DNA of 64,000 bases from Alphaproteobacteria bacterium. Its GTDB lineage: Bacteria; Pseudomonadota; Alphaproteobacteria; Micropepsales; Micropepsaceae. The stretch spans positions 1 through 64,000 of the forward strand of contig JADZAI010000028.1 in NCBI GenBank assembly GCA_020852655.1, given 5' to 3'. How positions within the stretch are numbered: the stretch's first letter is position 1; every line of letters starts with the position of its first letter. Positions 1-8,302 of the stretch are shown one piece after another. The translations under genes were made by a program, and so were the position numbers. The notes under the pieces are model-generated. The model had not been told where the DNA came from. It did not search any database and saw only the letters and a list, made by a program, of their open reading frames with translations.

Positions 1-48
1 ACCTTGCCAAGGTTGGGGTCGGGCGTTCGAATCGCCTCGCCCGCTCCA
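1..48 (+). tRNA. tRNA-Gly (GCC), 3' part only
   Basis: The window opens inside a tRNA. The anticodon stem-loop CCTTGCCAAGG is visible, with anticodon GCC (glycine). It is followed by a variable region, a T-arm with the TTCGAAT loop, and an acceptor 3' strand ending CGCCCGCTCCA, so the CCA is encoded. The 5' acceptor strand and D-arm lie outside the window. The next gene (101-2338, minus) is accessory and less GC-rich, so this tRNA may be an island attachment point, but no integrase or repeated tRNA end is visible here. Confidence 0.9.
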
Positions 49-100
49 GATTCTTCCGTCGATGATAATGTCGGCGCACCGTCGGCGATCCCACGCCTAC

Positions 101-2338
101 CTACCGCAGCACCTGCTGAAACCAGAGGATTGCGGCCTCACCTTCCTTGCGTACGATTTCACTCGTGGCGCGGCTGTGGCGAATGCCGTTGCGAAGTTCA
201 GCAAGCTGATCGAATTTCGTGCTGAGAATCTCCTTGCTGGAGAAGCGCTTCTCGAAGGTGGGCCAGGCGCTCTTGGCTACAATCGTTTCTTGCAGCTCCC
301 GGAGGTCGAAGAACTCCAGCTTTGATGACAACGTTCGAAATGCTTCGGGATCTAGGGTGGCGTTCTTCTTTGCGGCTCGGGAAATACGTTCCTCCACCTT
401 TTGGTTAACATGCTGCGGAAGTCCCGGTCCTTCCCCCAGCTCCGTTTCGATGCACTTGCGCAAAGCGAGTTCGACCCGCTCGGTCGCAATGTCCAGATCA
501 CGCAGCTGGGGCGAGAGGTCGAGGCGCTCCTTGATTAGAAGGTTCTCGATGGCGTCCTGGATCGTCCGCTGGCGCTCGGAGATGAATGCCTCGAAATCCT
601 CTGGACCGAATGGCTCTCTAAGAAGGATGTCGAAGGCAATGCTCGTTATGAAGTGAGACTCGAGGATGGCACGCACCGTTGCCTCGCCGCTCGCCTTCAT
701 CAGCTCGGGAAGGTAGGCGTTCGGCAGCCGCGAGCCTATCACGTTGCGGTTTGTGTTTGCGATCAGCGGCGTGCGGTTGAGGATCGAACCGTGGATGCTG
801 CCCTTGAGATTAGCCTTGCCCCACGAGGCCGGCACAATGTGATGGTCGTCGAGATCGCCGTATTGCGGGACGTCGCCAGTCATCCAGTCGCGTGCGCCCT
901 GGAGGACGAAGAGGTTGAATATACCATTGTAGACCGAGGTTCCGCGCTTGGTCTCTTTGCGGAGATCCAGGGCCCGGAAGCGCCGGGCAAACTCCCCGAT
1001 TAGAGCTGGCTCCGAAGCGTCGTCTTCGAACCATGTCTTCACATCGAGAAAGTCTCGCGCGCTGGTGGACTCGACCGAACCGGAATAGCGGTTCGTAAAG
1101 ACCGACGCCCAATACCAGTGTCGGAATTTACGCCGAGCGTCGAGTTGAAGCGGCGGTGGCAGTGTTCTCGCGTGCGCGCGCAGAGCGGCGAACACCGCCA
1201 AGATCGAGACATAGGGCAAAAAACTGGAACTGATGACGCCGTATTCTTGGGGATGCCGGAGTACCTTAATGGCATCCTCCAGCGCGCCGACTGCGTTGTT
1301 CCAACGCTTCTCAAAATCTTGCTTGTCGGGAACCAGTATCTCCTTGCGCCTCGTACCATCCGAATCTCGTATCGGTTTAGGGTGCCCTGGCAACATGAAA
1401 TAAAGGTATTTTGGAGAGCAATAGGTTTGCCTTAATATGCTCATTACTTGCAGAATATAGACGTTCATTTTCTCAGTATCGAAATAATCTAGGCGTGGCT
1501 CGGCCTCCCTCCACATCGCTTTCAATTTTATGTCTTCAGGTTTCAACAGGGCATTGGCGAGATCAAATACATCAAGACGAACGCCCCGGCTGTTAATTTG
1601 CGTAAAAATGTCGCAAACCTTGTCGATCTCAAGATCCTTGTCGAGTTCGTTGTAGGAAATCTGGTACTGGCCAGTAATTCCTTGGAGAATTTCCCCGAAC
1701 TGGGCGGCGTTGTCCGCATGCATCTGCGCGAGCGCCGCTGCCTTTGTAGGCTGCTCACCTGTCTGCGATTCTTCGGCCCTTTGCCGCTTGGCCCGCCAGT
1801 GAGCCTCATACCCTTGGACCCAGTTGGGCAGCGCCCATCCAGGCTCCCCTACGACCGACAGCGGAAAAAGATGGCTCTCATACTGCGCCGACTTGTCAGT
1901 TAGCAGTTTGGACCACTTCTTTGTCAGCTGTTCGTAGTCGAACGCTTCATCGTGCTCGTCGGCCATGAACTTGTCGACGTGAACGAAATAGACATAGCGG
2001 TTCGAACGGTTCGGCAGCGGCTTATCGGGAGCCGTGAACGCATAATACATGGCGGTCAGCCGCTGCTGTCCGTCGAGAACGATGTGCTCTGGCTTGCCTA
2101 CACCGCGGTACCCATAAACGGGTTCGCATGAGAGAGCCTTGAAGTTCTCCGCCTTACCCTTCCACAACAGAAGGCTTCCGATGTAGTAGTCGAGAAAGAT
2201 CGAACGCATAAGGTCCCGAATGTCGCCGGGCCTCCATTCGAATTCACGCTGGAAGTCCGGGATGACGTAGCGGCCCTCGCGAAGGTGCCCGATCAGTGTG
2301 TGCAAGCTTACGTGATCCGGCTTCTGGGCGTCTCTCAT
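101..2338 (-). CDS. DUF262/HNH protein, GmrSD-like restriction family
   Basis: 745 residues. The N-terminus carries the DUF262 (ParB/sulfiredoxin-like) signature: IPDFQREFEW at residues 26-35 and VLDGQQRLTA at 87-96, the putative nucleotide-binding and hydrolysis motif. An HNH/DUF1524-like nuclease motif, DDHHIVPASW, starts at residue 497, with asparagines following. This domain order is known from GmrSD-type modification-dependent restriction systems and related phage-defence proteins, so cleavage of modified foreign DNA is the inferred role. The C-terminal ~180 residues look helical and unassigned. The start has a good ribosome site (GGGGAAG). Base composition is visibly less GC-rich than all following genes, which suggests transfer. 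A broken gene tail ends 11 bases before its start. Confidence 0.8.
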   Translation of the reverse strand: MRDAQKPDHVSLHTLIGHLREGRYVIPDFQREFEWRPGDIRDLMRSIFLDYYIGSLLLWKGKAENFKALSCEPVYGYRGVGKPEHIVLDGQQRLTAMYYAFTAPDKPLPNRSNRYVYFVHVDKFMADEHDEAFDYEQLTKKWSKLLTDKSAQYESHLFPLSVVGEPGWALPNWVQGYEAHWRAKRQRAEESQTGEQPTKAAALAQMHADNAAQFGEILQGITGQYQISYNELDKDLEIDKVCDIFTQINSRGVRLDVFDLANALLKPEDIKLKAMWREAEPRLDYFDTEKMNVYILQVMSILRQTYCSPKYLYFMLPGHPKPIRDSDGTRRKEILVPDKQDFEKRWNNAVGALEDAIKVLRHPQEYGVISSSFLPYVSILAVFAALRAHARTLPPPLQLDARRKFRHWYWASVFTNRYSGSVESTSARDFLDVKTWFEDDASEPALIGEFARRFRALDLRKETKRGTSVYNGIFNLFVLQGARDWMTGDVPQYGDLDDHHIVPASWGKANLKGSIHGSILNRTPLIANTNRNVIGSRLPNAYLPELMKASGEATVRAILESHFITSIAFDILLREPFGPEDFEAFISERQRTIQDAIENLLIKERLDLSPQLRDLDIATERVELALRKCIETELGEGPGLPQHVNQKVEERISRAAKKNATLDPEAFRTLSSKLEFFDLRELQETIVAKSAWPTFEKRFSSKEILSTKFDQLAELRNGIRHSRATSEIVRKEGEAAILWFQQVLR

Positions 2339-2349
2339 CGCTCTTCCCC

Positions 2350-2472
2350 TCAGGATTTTGCAGTCACCGCCAGTTCCGCCAACTGTCGCGTCACCTCGTC
2401 GAGAGCGTCAACATCTGAGGTTGTGTCTGTGTCCCCGGGGCGGGCAGCAGGAGCCTCGGGCCGGATCGGCCG
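2350..2472 (-). pseudogene. 3' remnant of a gene upstream of the DUF262 gene
   Basis: About 40 codons run open on the minus strand, from just after the stop of the GMC oxidoreductase gene to a TGA at 2352-2350. The last part reads SDVDALDEVTRQLAELA, which looks like a genuine amphipathic C-terminal helix. There is no start codon or upstream portion, and the reading frame begins directly behind the neighbouring gene's stop. I read it as the tail of a gene whose body was lost when the DUF262 segment joined the chromosome, possibly a former partner of the DUF262 gene. It could also be a chance open stretch. Confidence 0.4.
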
Positions 2473-4140
2473 TCAGGCGGCGCGCGCGAGGGCGGGGCGG
2501 CCGAGGATCAGGTCGGCGGCCTTTTCGGCGATCATGATGGTAGGCGCGTTGGTGTTGCCCGAGACGAGGCGCGGCATGACCGAGGCGTCGACGACGCGCA
2601 GGTTTTCGATGCCGTGGACGCGCAGTTGCGGGTCGACCACCGCGTTCGGGCCGTGGCCCATCTGGCAGGTGCCGACCGGGTGATAGACCGTGCCGCCGGT
2701 CTGCTGTGCATAGGCGAGCAGCTCGTCGTCGGTCTGCACCGCATCGCCCGGCATCATCTCGCTCTGCACGAAGCCCTGGAGCGCCGGCTGGCCGGCGATC
2801 CGGCGCGCCCATTTCAGCGAGGCGATCGCGACCTCGCGGTCGAGCGGGTCGCTGAGATAGTTCGGCACGATCGTCGGATAAACCGCCGGGTCGGCGGAGC
2901 GGATGCGGATATGGCCGCGGCTCTCCGGGCGCACCTGGCACGGCGCGATGGTGAGGCCGGGCGCCGAATCGAGCTGCATGTCGCCCTTCGCGGCGAGGCG
3001 CTCCATGTCCATGTTGGCGGGCAGGATGTGATACTGGATATCGGGCGAGGCGAGTTCGGGCCGCGACTTCACGAAGGCCGCGATATGCGCCGCCGAAAGC
3101 GTCAGGAGGCCCTTGCGGCGGAAGGCGTATTTGATCGTCTCGCCGACGAAGCGGATGCCGCGGCTGAGCTCGTTGACCGAGATCGTGCCGGGCTTCAGCC
3201 GCCAGGTGGCGGTGAGGATATAGTGGTCCTGGAGATTCTCGCCGACGCCGGGTAGCTCCGCGACGACGGGTATGCCGAGCCCGCGCAACAATTCGCCGTC
3301 GCCGATGCCGGAGAGCTGGAGCAGTTGCGGCGAATTGATCGCGCCGCCGGCGAGAATGACCTCGCGCTTCGCCGTCGCCCTGATCGTCCTGCCGCGCTGG
3401 GAGAACTCGACGCCGACCGCCTTCTTGCCGTCGAGCAGCACGCGGTTCGCCAGCGCCCGCGTTTCGACGCGGAGATTGCCGCGCTTCATCGCCGGGTGGA
3501 GATAGCCGACGGCGGCGGAATGGCGGCGGCCGTTCTTCACCGTGAGCTGGTAATAGCCGATGCCTTCCTGGTCGGCGCCGTTGACGTCGTCATTGCGCGG
3601 CAGGCCGGCCTCGACGCCCGCCTCGATCACCGCGTCCGACACCGGATGATGCTCGGTCGCGTCCGAGACGTTCAGCGGACCGCCCGTCGCGTGCCAGGCG
3701 CTCTCGCCGCGCTCCTGGTGCTGCGCGCGGCGGAAATAGGGATGCACGTCGTCCCACGCCCAGCCCTCGCAGCCGAGCTGGCGCCAGTTGTCGTAATCGG
3801 AGTGCTGGCCGCGGATATAGATAAGGCCGTTGATCGACGACGAACCGCCCAGCACCTTGCCGCGCGGCCACATATGCACGCGCCCGCTCGTGCCGGGATC
3901 GGCTTCGGTCGGATAGAGCCAGTTGACCTTGGGGTCTTTCAGCGTGCGCGCATAGCCCACGGGGATGTGGATCATCATGTTCGACAGGAACTGCGACAGT
4001 TCTTTCAGCGGCCGGTCGTCGCCGCCGGCCTCGAGCAGCAGCACCCTGGTCTTGCCGTCGGCCGAGAGCCGGTTCGCCAGCACGCAACCCGCGCTGCCCG
4101 CGCCGACAATGATGAAGTCGGCCTCGATCGTGTCGCCCAC
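2473..4140 (-). CDS. GMC family oxidoreductase (choline dehydrogenase-like)
   Basis: 555 residues from a GTG start at 4140 preceded by GGGAGAGAC; the longer open frame to 4215 lacks such a site. FAD dinucleotide-binding motif VGAGSAGCVLANRL is at residues ~12-25, the GMC signature GGSSSINGLIYIRG at ~80-95, and NLQDH mid-protein. The C-terminal substrate domain holds HPVGTCQMG (catalytic His region) and SGNTNAPTIMIAEKAADLI. Family members oxidise alcohols to aldehydes or ketones with FAD, usually in the cytoplasm. It lies downstream of, and on the same strand as, an amidohydrolase and an alpha/beta hydrolase, so it probably serves one catabolic route. The substrate cannot be read from the sequence. 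Confidence 0.9.
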   Translation of the reverse strand: MGDTIEADFIIVGAGSAGCVLANRLSADGKTRVLLLEAGGDDRPLKELSQFLSNMMIHIPVGYARTLKDPKVNWLYPTEADPGTSGRVHMWPRGKVLGGSSSINGLIYIRGQHSDYDNWRQLGCEGWAWDDVHPYFRRAQHQERGESAWHATGGPLNVSDATEHHPVSDAVIEAGVEAGLPRNDDVNGADQEGIGYYQLTVKNGRRHSAAVGYLHPAMKRGNLRVETRALANRVLLDGKKAVGVEFSQRGRTIRATAKREVILAGGAINSPQLLQLSGIGDGELLRGLGIPVVAELPGVGENLQDHYILTATWRLKPGTISVNELSRGIRFVGETIKYAFRRKGLLTLSAAHIAAFVKSRPELASPDIQYHILPANMDMERLAAKGDMQLDSAPGLTIAPCQVRPESRGHIRIRSADPAVYPTIVPNYLSDPLDREVAIASLKWARRIAGQPALQGFVQSEMMPGDAVQTDDELLAYAQQTGGTVYHPVGTCQMGHGPNAVVDPQLRVHGIENLRVVDASVMPRLVSGNTNAPTIMIAEKAADLILGRPALARAA

Positions 4141-4257
4141 TGATGTCTCTCCCGACAGGTCTTGATTGCGCTCCCTGAGCTTAGGCCCTGCCGAGACAGA
4201 GTCGAGGTCCGGCAAGAGAGCGGTGCACCCCCCACCGCAGGACGCAGGTGTCCGGCC

Positions 4258-4298
4258 CTTCTCCCCTCCGGGGAGAAGTCCCCTCGCGCAGCGAGGGG
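4258..4298. repeat. Paired GC-rich palindromes (REP-like)
   Basis: Two perfect hairpins sit back to back in the 252-base gap between two minus-strand genes. CTTCTCCCC (4258-4266) pairs with GGGGAGAAG (4270-4278). CCCCTCGC (4280-4287) pairs with GCGAGGGG (4291-4298). The wording resembles the dispersed palindromic elements common between alphaproteobacterial genes. It may alternatively act as an mRNA-stability or attenuator structure between the amidohydrolase and GMC genes. Confidence 0.55.
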
Positions 4299-4392
4299 GA
4301 TGAGGGGTCCGCGCACGTCCGCGCGCGAGAACTCCTCCTGCAACGACACCGGCGTCTTAAGCGGTATCCCGCCCGTCGGCCCCTCGGATGCC

Positions 4393-6129
4393 TTACAGCC
4401 GCTGCTCGCCCCGCAGCAGACCGCCCGGCGTCTTGCCGGTCCATTCGCCGCCTTCGAAGGTGACCTCGCCCGACTTGATCGTCTGGCGATAGCCCTTCGC
4501 GGTCTGGAGCAGGCGGGTGCCGCCGGCGGGCAGGTCCTGCACGATTTCCGGCGGGCTGAGGTTGAGCGCATCCAGCGCGATCACGTTGAGGTCGGCGAGA
4601 TAGCCTTCCTTCACGACGCCGCGGTCATGCCAGCCGACATGGCGGGCATTGCGCTGCGAATAGCCGTGCACCAGCGTTTCCAGCTTCATCTTGAGGCCCG
4701 ACTTCGAGCCCTTCGACCACAGCGAGATCGTCGTCGTCGGGAAGGAGCCGTCGCACACCGTGCCGCAATGTGCGCCGCCGTCCGACAGGCCGTAGAGCGT
4801 GTAGGGCCCGGTCATCATGCCGTACACGTCGTCGAGATTGCCGTAGAAATAATTGTTGATCGGCAGGTAGACGAGGCGGCGCCCGCCCTCTTCCATCAGC
4901 ACGTCATAGACGAAGTCGTGCACGTTGCGGCCGGCCCGATCGGCTTCGGCCTGGAGCGAGTTCTCGGACCTCGGCTCATAGTCCACCGGATCGGTCAGGC
5001 GGAACATGCGCGCATAGCCCTTGGTCAGCGCGCCCGCATTGCCGGTCATGTTGACATGCTCGTGCTCGGCGAGGATCTGCGCCTTGATCGCGGGATCGCG
5101 CAGCGCCGCGAGGCGCGCTTCGATGTTGTCGCCGTTCGCGATGCGGCGATAGGTCGACGTCACGATGAACGGGTTGGTCGTCGACGAGAACGACAGCAGC
5201 GCCCCCACCGGACGCGGCGCGACCTGCGCGCTCACGTCCAGGCCAGAGGCGCGCATCGCGTCGATCTCCTTGAAGATGTGGCGCCAGCGATCCGGCGCGT
5301 CGTCGTTCTGCTGCACCGTGAACGACAGCTTGCGGCCGGTATTCTCGGCGATCGAGCGGATCAGCTTCAGTTCCGAATTCGCGAAGGCGTCGTCATTGGT
5401 GAGATAGGCGTCGGAGATCATCTGCACGACGCCCTTGCCCGCGATGCGCAACGCCGCGGTGATGCCGTGCAGCTCGGCCAGCGAGGCCGTCAGCGTGCCG
5501 ACATTCTGTCCGTCGCGGCTGCGGTGAAAGGTGGTGCGCGTGGTCGAGAAGCCGATCGCGCCGGCATGCAGCGCTTCCAGGGTGAGCTTCTGCATCCGCT
5601 CGATCTCTTGGGCCGTCGGCACCGCGGTGTGGTCGGCGCCGCGATCGCCCATGACATAGGAGCGCAGCGGGGCGTGCGGCATGTGCGCCCCGATGTCGAT
5701 CGTGTATTGGCGCCGGCCCAGCGCATCGAGATAGTCGGGGAAGCTTTCCCAGTCCCACGTCAGGCCCTCGTGCAGCGCCGTGCCGGGGATGTCCTCCACG
5801 CCTTCCAGCAGGCGGATCAGGAAGTCATGCTTGTCGACCCGCGCCGGGGCGAAGCCGACGCCGCAATTGCCCATCGCGGTCGAGGTGACGCCGTTGATCG
5901 AGGACGGCGCCAGCACGCTGTCCCATGAGACCTGGCCGTCATAATGGGTGTGGATGTCGACGAAGCCCGGCGTGACGATCGCCCCGTCGGCGTCGATCGT
6001 GCGCTTCGCGGCGCCCGAGACCTTGCCCACCTCGACGATCCGGCCGCCCTGCACCGCGACGTCGGCCCGCATCCTGGGCGCGCCGGTGCCGTCGACGACG
6101 TCGCCGTTCTTGATGAGCAGATCGAACAT
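4393..6129 (-). CDS. D-aminoacylase-type amidohydrolase
   Basis: 578 residues, with start ATG after GGGAGAGAC, the same leader seen before the GMC gene. The N-terminus reads as an amidohydrolase: a small beta domain, then the metal-binding [12 protein letters not shown] at ~residues 54-65. [17 protein letters not shown] residues occur near position 445, and the C-terminal beta domain contains the typical ADLNVIALD. The match is to the N-acyl-D-amino-acid deacylase / amidohydrolase-3 family, zinc enzymes that hydrolyse amide bonds in the cytoplasm. In clusters like this, with monooxygenase, hydrolase and GMC neighbours, members are often annotated by homology only, and the true substrate may not be an acyl amino acid. 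Confidence 0.85.
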   Translation of the reverse strand: MFDLLIKNGDVVDGTGAPRMRADVAVQGGRIVEVGKVSGAAKRTIDADGAIVTPGFVDIHTHYDGQVSWDSVLAPSSINGVTSTAMGNCGVGFAPARVDKHDFLIRLLEGVEDIPGTALHEGLTWDWESFPDYLDALGRRQYTIDIGAHMPHAPLRSYVMGDRGADHTAVPTAQEIERMQKLTLEALHAGAIGFSTTRTTFHRSRDGQNVGTLTASLAELHGITAALRIAGKGVVQMISDAYLTNDDAFANSELKLIRSIAENTGRKLSFTVQQNDDAPDRWRHIFKEIDAMRASGLDVSAQVAPRPVGALLSFSSTTNPFIVTSTYRRIANGDNIEARLAALRDPAIKAQILAEHEHVNMTGNAGALTKGYARMFRLTDPVDYEPRSENSLQAEADRAGRNVHDFVYDVLMEEGGRRLVYLPINNYFYGNLDDVYGMMTGPYTLYGLSDGGAHCGTVCDGSFPTTTISLWSKGSKSGLKMKLETLVHGYSQRNARHVGWHDRGVVKEGYLADLNVIALDALNLSPPEIVQDLPAGGTRLLQTAKGYRQTIKSGEVTFEGGEWTGKTPGGLLRGEQRL

Positions 6130-6251
6130 GGCTGTCTCTCCCGGGGCGCGCTCCCGCGCGTCTGTCGTGCTGTTTCGTATGGCCGCGATCCTAGCAGCTT
6201 TCCGCCGAAAGTCGCGTTGCCGTGCGCGGCAGGTTGCGCTGGGAGCGCCGG

Positions 6252-7400
6252 CTAGAATCCGCGATCGCCGAGCCAGGCTTCGAGCGTCGCCACCGCCTTC
6301 GGAAGCAGGTCCTTGCGGCTCGTGTAGTAGTGGTCGGCGCCTTCGATCTGGACCAGCGTCTTGTCCTTCGAGGCGGTGGCGTCGAACATGCGCCGGGCGT
6401 GGCTCGGCGTGCAGGCGAGGTCGGCGGTGTTGTTGAGCGCCAGCAGCGGCACCGAGATATTCGCTGCGTTCTTCAGGCCATGTGCCTGGCTCTCGTCATA
6501 GCTCCACTGCGACAGCCATGAGCGCAGCGTGGTGAACCGCCCCAGCCCGACCGGCCCGTCATTCGCGATGCGCGGATCGCCGAGATAGCAGGTGCCGGGC
6601 GTGCGGTCGGACGGGTCCTGCGCCGGGTCGAGCCAGCGCACGTCGCACATCGTCCCCTGCACGACGAAGCAGCGTTCGGCGTCGGGATCGCCCTTGGCCT
6701 TGAGGTCGGCGAGGGTCTGCTTCGCCCACGCCGTGATGCGCCGGTTGCGGGCGATCTGCGCCGCCCGGAAGCGCGCGACGAATTCTGCCGAATAGGGCGG
6801 CTGCGCCGGGCAGGCCGGGTCGTAGATGTTGAGCGCAACGTCGCGCTCGAACGGCCGTGTCTCGTCGCTGACCGATGGGTCGAGCCACTCGGTCATCGTG
6901 ACCGAGCGGCTGATATGCGCCGCGAGCAGCAGCACGGCGTCGGCGGGGATCAGCCCTGCGCCCTTGATGTCGACCTCGTCGCCGGCCGGCGTATGGGTGA
7001 TCGAGGGCCTCTCGGCCTGCTCCTGGTAGAACAGCGACAGCGAGCCACCGCCCGACCAGCCGCCGAGCACGATCTTTTCGCATCCGAAACGCTGCTTCAT
7101 GTCGGCAATACAGGCCCCGAGATCGAGCAGGCATTTCTCCATGATGAGCGCGGTGTCGTTGCCGCGGTAGCGCGGATTGCAATAGACGACATGGCGTCCG
7201 GCACGGGCGAGCGCGTTCACCAGGGGCAGGAAGGCGCCGCCGCCGATCGGGTGGCTGAAGAGGATCGCCGTCTTCGAGGGCGTGTCGGGCTTCAGCCGCG
7301 TGCATTCGACGAAGACCTGCCCGGTCGGCCCGCCATAGACCTCCTTCAGCCGGCTCTTGTCGGCATGGACGAAACCGTAGGATTCGCGCTGGACGGACAT
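6252..7400 (-). CDS. Alpha/beta hydrolase
   Basis: 382 residues from MSVQRESYGF. The open frame continues to 8075, but that extension is antisense to the VOC gene and has no support. SHPIGGGAFLPLV (residues ~50-62) gives the oxyanion-hole region. The nucleophile elbow is GGWSGGG, with the catalytic serine near residue 118. A late Asp and the ADHYY histidine near the C-terminus complete the likely triad. Family members cleave esters or lactones. It begins 93 bases from the divergently transcribed VOC gene and close to a Baeyer-Villiger-type monooxygenase, whose lactone or ester product it could open; that link is inference. Confidence 0.85.
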   Translation of the reverse strand: MSVQRESYGFVHADKSRLKEVYGGPTGQVFVECTRLKPDTPSKTAILFSHPIGGGAFLPLVNALARAGRHVVYCNPRYRGNDTALIMEKCLLDLGACIADMKQRFGCEKIVLGGWSGGGSLSLFYQEQAERPSITHTPAGDEVDIKGAGLIPADAVLLLAAHISRSVTMTEWLDPSVSDETRPFERDVALNIYDPACPAQPPYSAEFVARFRAAQIARNRRITAWAKQTLADLKAKGDPDAERCFVVQGTMCDVRWLDPAQDPSDRTPGTCYLGDPRIANDGPVGLGRFTTLRSWLSQWSYDESQAHGLKNAANISVPLLALNNTADLACTPSHARRMFDATASKDKTLVQIEGADHYYTSRKDLLPKAVATLEAWLGDRGF

Positions 7401-7493
7401 GGGGCTTCCCGCTTGCCTTGATTTGTAAGATTTATTGACGATACGATTGCCGAAACCGGCTCGAATGCAAGGGCCCTGACAGGGAAGCGCGCC

Positions 7494-8183
7494 ATGGCCC
7501 AGCCCACCGGCATCCACCACCTCGCCTTCATGGCCGGCGACATCAAGAAGCACATCGCCTTCTTCTCCGACGTCATGGGCTGTCCGCTCGTCGCGCTCTT
7601 CGACATGCATGGCGTGCCGGGCGCGCTGCATGCCTTCCTGCGCCTCAACGACCACTCCTATTTCTCGATCGTCCAGATGCCGGGCGTCGGCGACATTCCC
7701 AGCGAAATCGGCCGCACCCATGCCGGGCGCGGCGAGAATCCGAGCGCCGCCGGCACGCTTCAGCATGTCGCCTTCAACGTGGATGACGACGCCCAGCTTC
7801 TCGCGATCCGCGACCGCATTCGCAGCCGCGGCATCAACGTGATCGGCCCGATCGAGCACGGCATGTGCAAGTCGATCTATTTCGCCGGCCCCGACAACAT
7901 GGCGCTGGAGGTCGCGACCTCGGCGGCGGCGATTGATCCGGAACAGTGGATCGACCCGGCCGTGCTGGCGAAGGCCGGCATTTCCGACAGCGAGGCGGCA
8001 GGGTTCAAGGCGCCGGCGCCCTACTCCGGCCCCAGCCCGGTGCCGCAGCCGCCCTACGACGCTGCCAAGCCGCATATGCCCTATCCGGACGCCGTCTACC
8101 GCAAGATGATCGCCTTGCCGGACGAGGTGCTGACCAAGCGCTCCTCTTTCGCAGAACCCCCGGTTAAGGCGAAGCTCAGCTAG
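7494..8183 (+). CDS. VOC (glyoxalase/dioxygenase fold) protein
   Basis: 229 residues, with ribosome site AGGGAAG before ATG. Two beta-alpha-beta-beta-beta modules are visible: one starting IHHLAFMAGD with its metal histidine, the second containing LQHVAFNVDDD and ending at the acidic NMALEVAT. This is the vicinal-oxygen-chelate arrangement of glyoxalases, extradiol dioxygenases and related lyases. The C-terminal ~60 residues are proline-rich and lack the fold. It is divergent from the alpha/beta hydrolase and is followed 119 bases later by the monooxygenase, so it is probably part of the same degradative cluster. The reaction is unknown. Confidence 0.85.
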   Translation: MAQPTGIHHLAFMAGDIKKHIAFFSDVMGCPLVALFDMHGVPGALHAFLRLNDHSYFSIVQMPGVGDIPSEIGRTHAGRGENPSAAGTLQHVAFNVDDDAQLLAIRDRIRSRGINVIGPIEHGMCKSIYFAGPDNMALEVATSAAAIDPEQWIDPAVLAKAGISDSEAAGFKAPAPYSGPSPVPQPPYDAAKPHMPYPDAVYRKMIALPDEVLTKRSSFAEPPVKAKLS

Positions 8184-8186
8184 CTG

Positions 8187-8202
8187 CTGACGTAAACGTC
8201 AG
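8187..8202. promoter_or_regulatory. Palindromic operator candidate
   Basis: CTGACGT-AA-ACGTCAG is a perfect 7-base inverted repeat with a 2-base spacer. It lies 3 bases after the VOC stop and ~100 bases before the monooxygenase start, directly upstream of a promoter-like pair at 8213-8242. The shape resembles TetR-family operators. No regulator gene is present in the surrounding cluster. Confidence 0.55.
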
Positions 8203-8212
8203 TACATTGAAG

Positions 8213-8242
8213 TTGAAACGCGTTCTGCGACTGCCCTAGGAT
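8213..8242 (+). promoter_or_regulatory. Sigma-70-like promoter for the monooxygenase gene
   Basis: TTGAAA (8213-8218) and TAGGAT (8237-8242) are separated by 18 bases. They lie just downstream of the palindrome at 8187-8202 and 60 bases before the monooxygenase ATG. The arrangement would let an operator-bound protein sit immediately upstream of the -35 box. Only the two hexamers support it. Confidence 0.4.
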
Positions 8243-8302
8243 TGCTCGCGGGCGGGCTGGCCATATGCGGCCCCCCACGAAAAACCCAGGGGAAGGGGAT
8301 TC

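Noticed and set aside
4162..5928. 588-codon plus-strand open frame
   Set aside because: It is antisense to the amidohydrolase, which has a start, ribosome site and metal motif.
7401..8075. 225-codon extension of the alpha/beta hydrolase
   Set aside because: It is antisense to the VOC gene; the hydrolase begins naturally at MSVQRESYGF.
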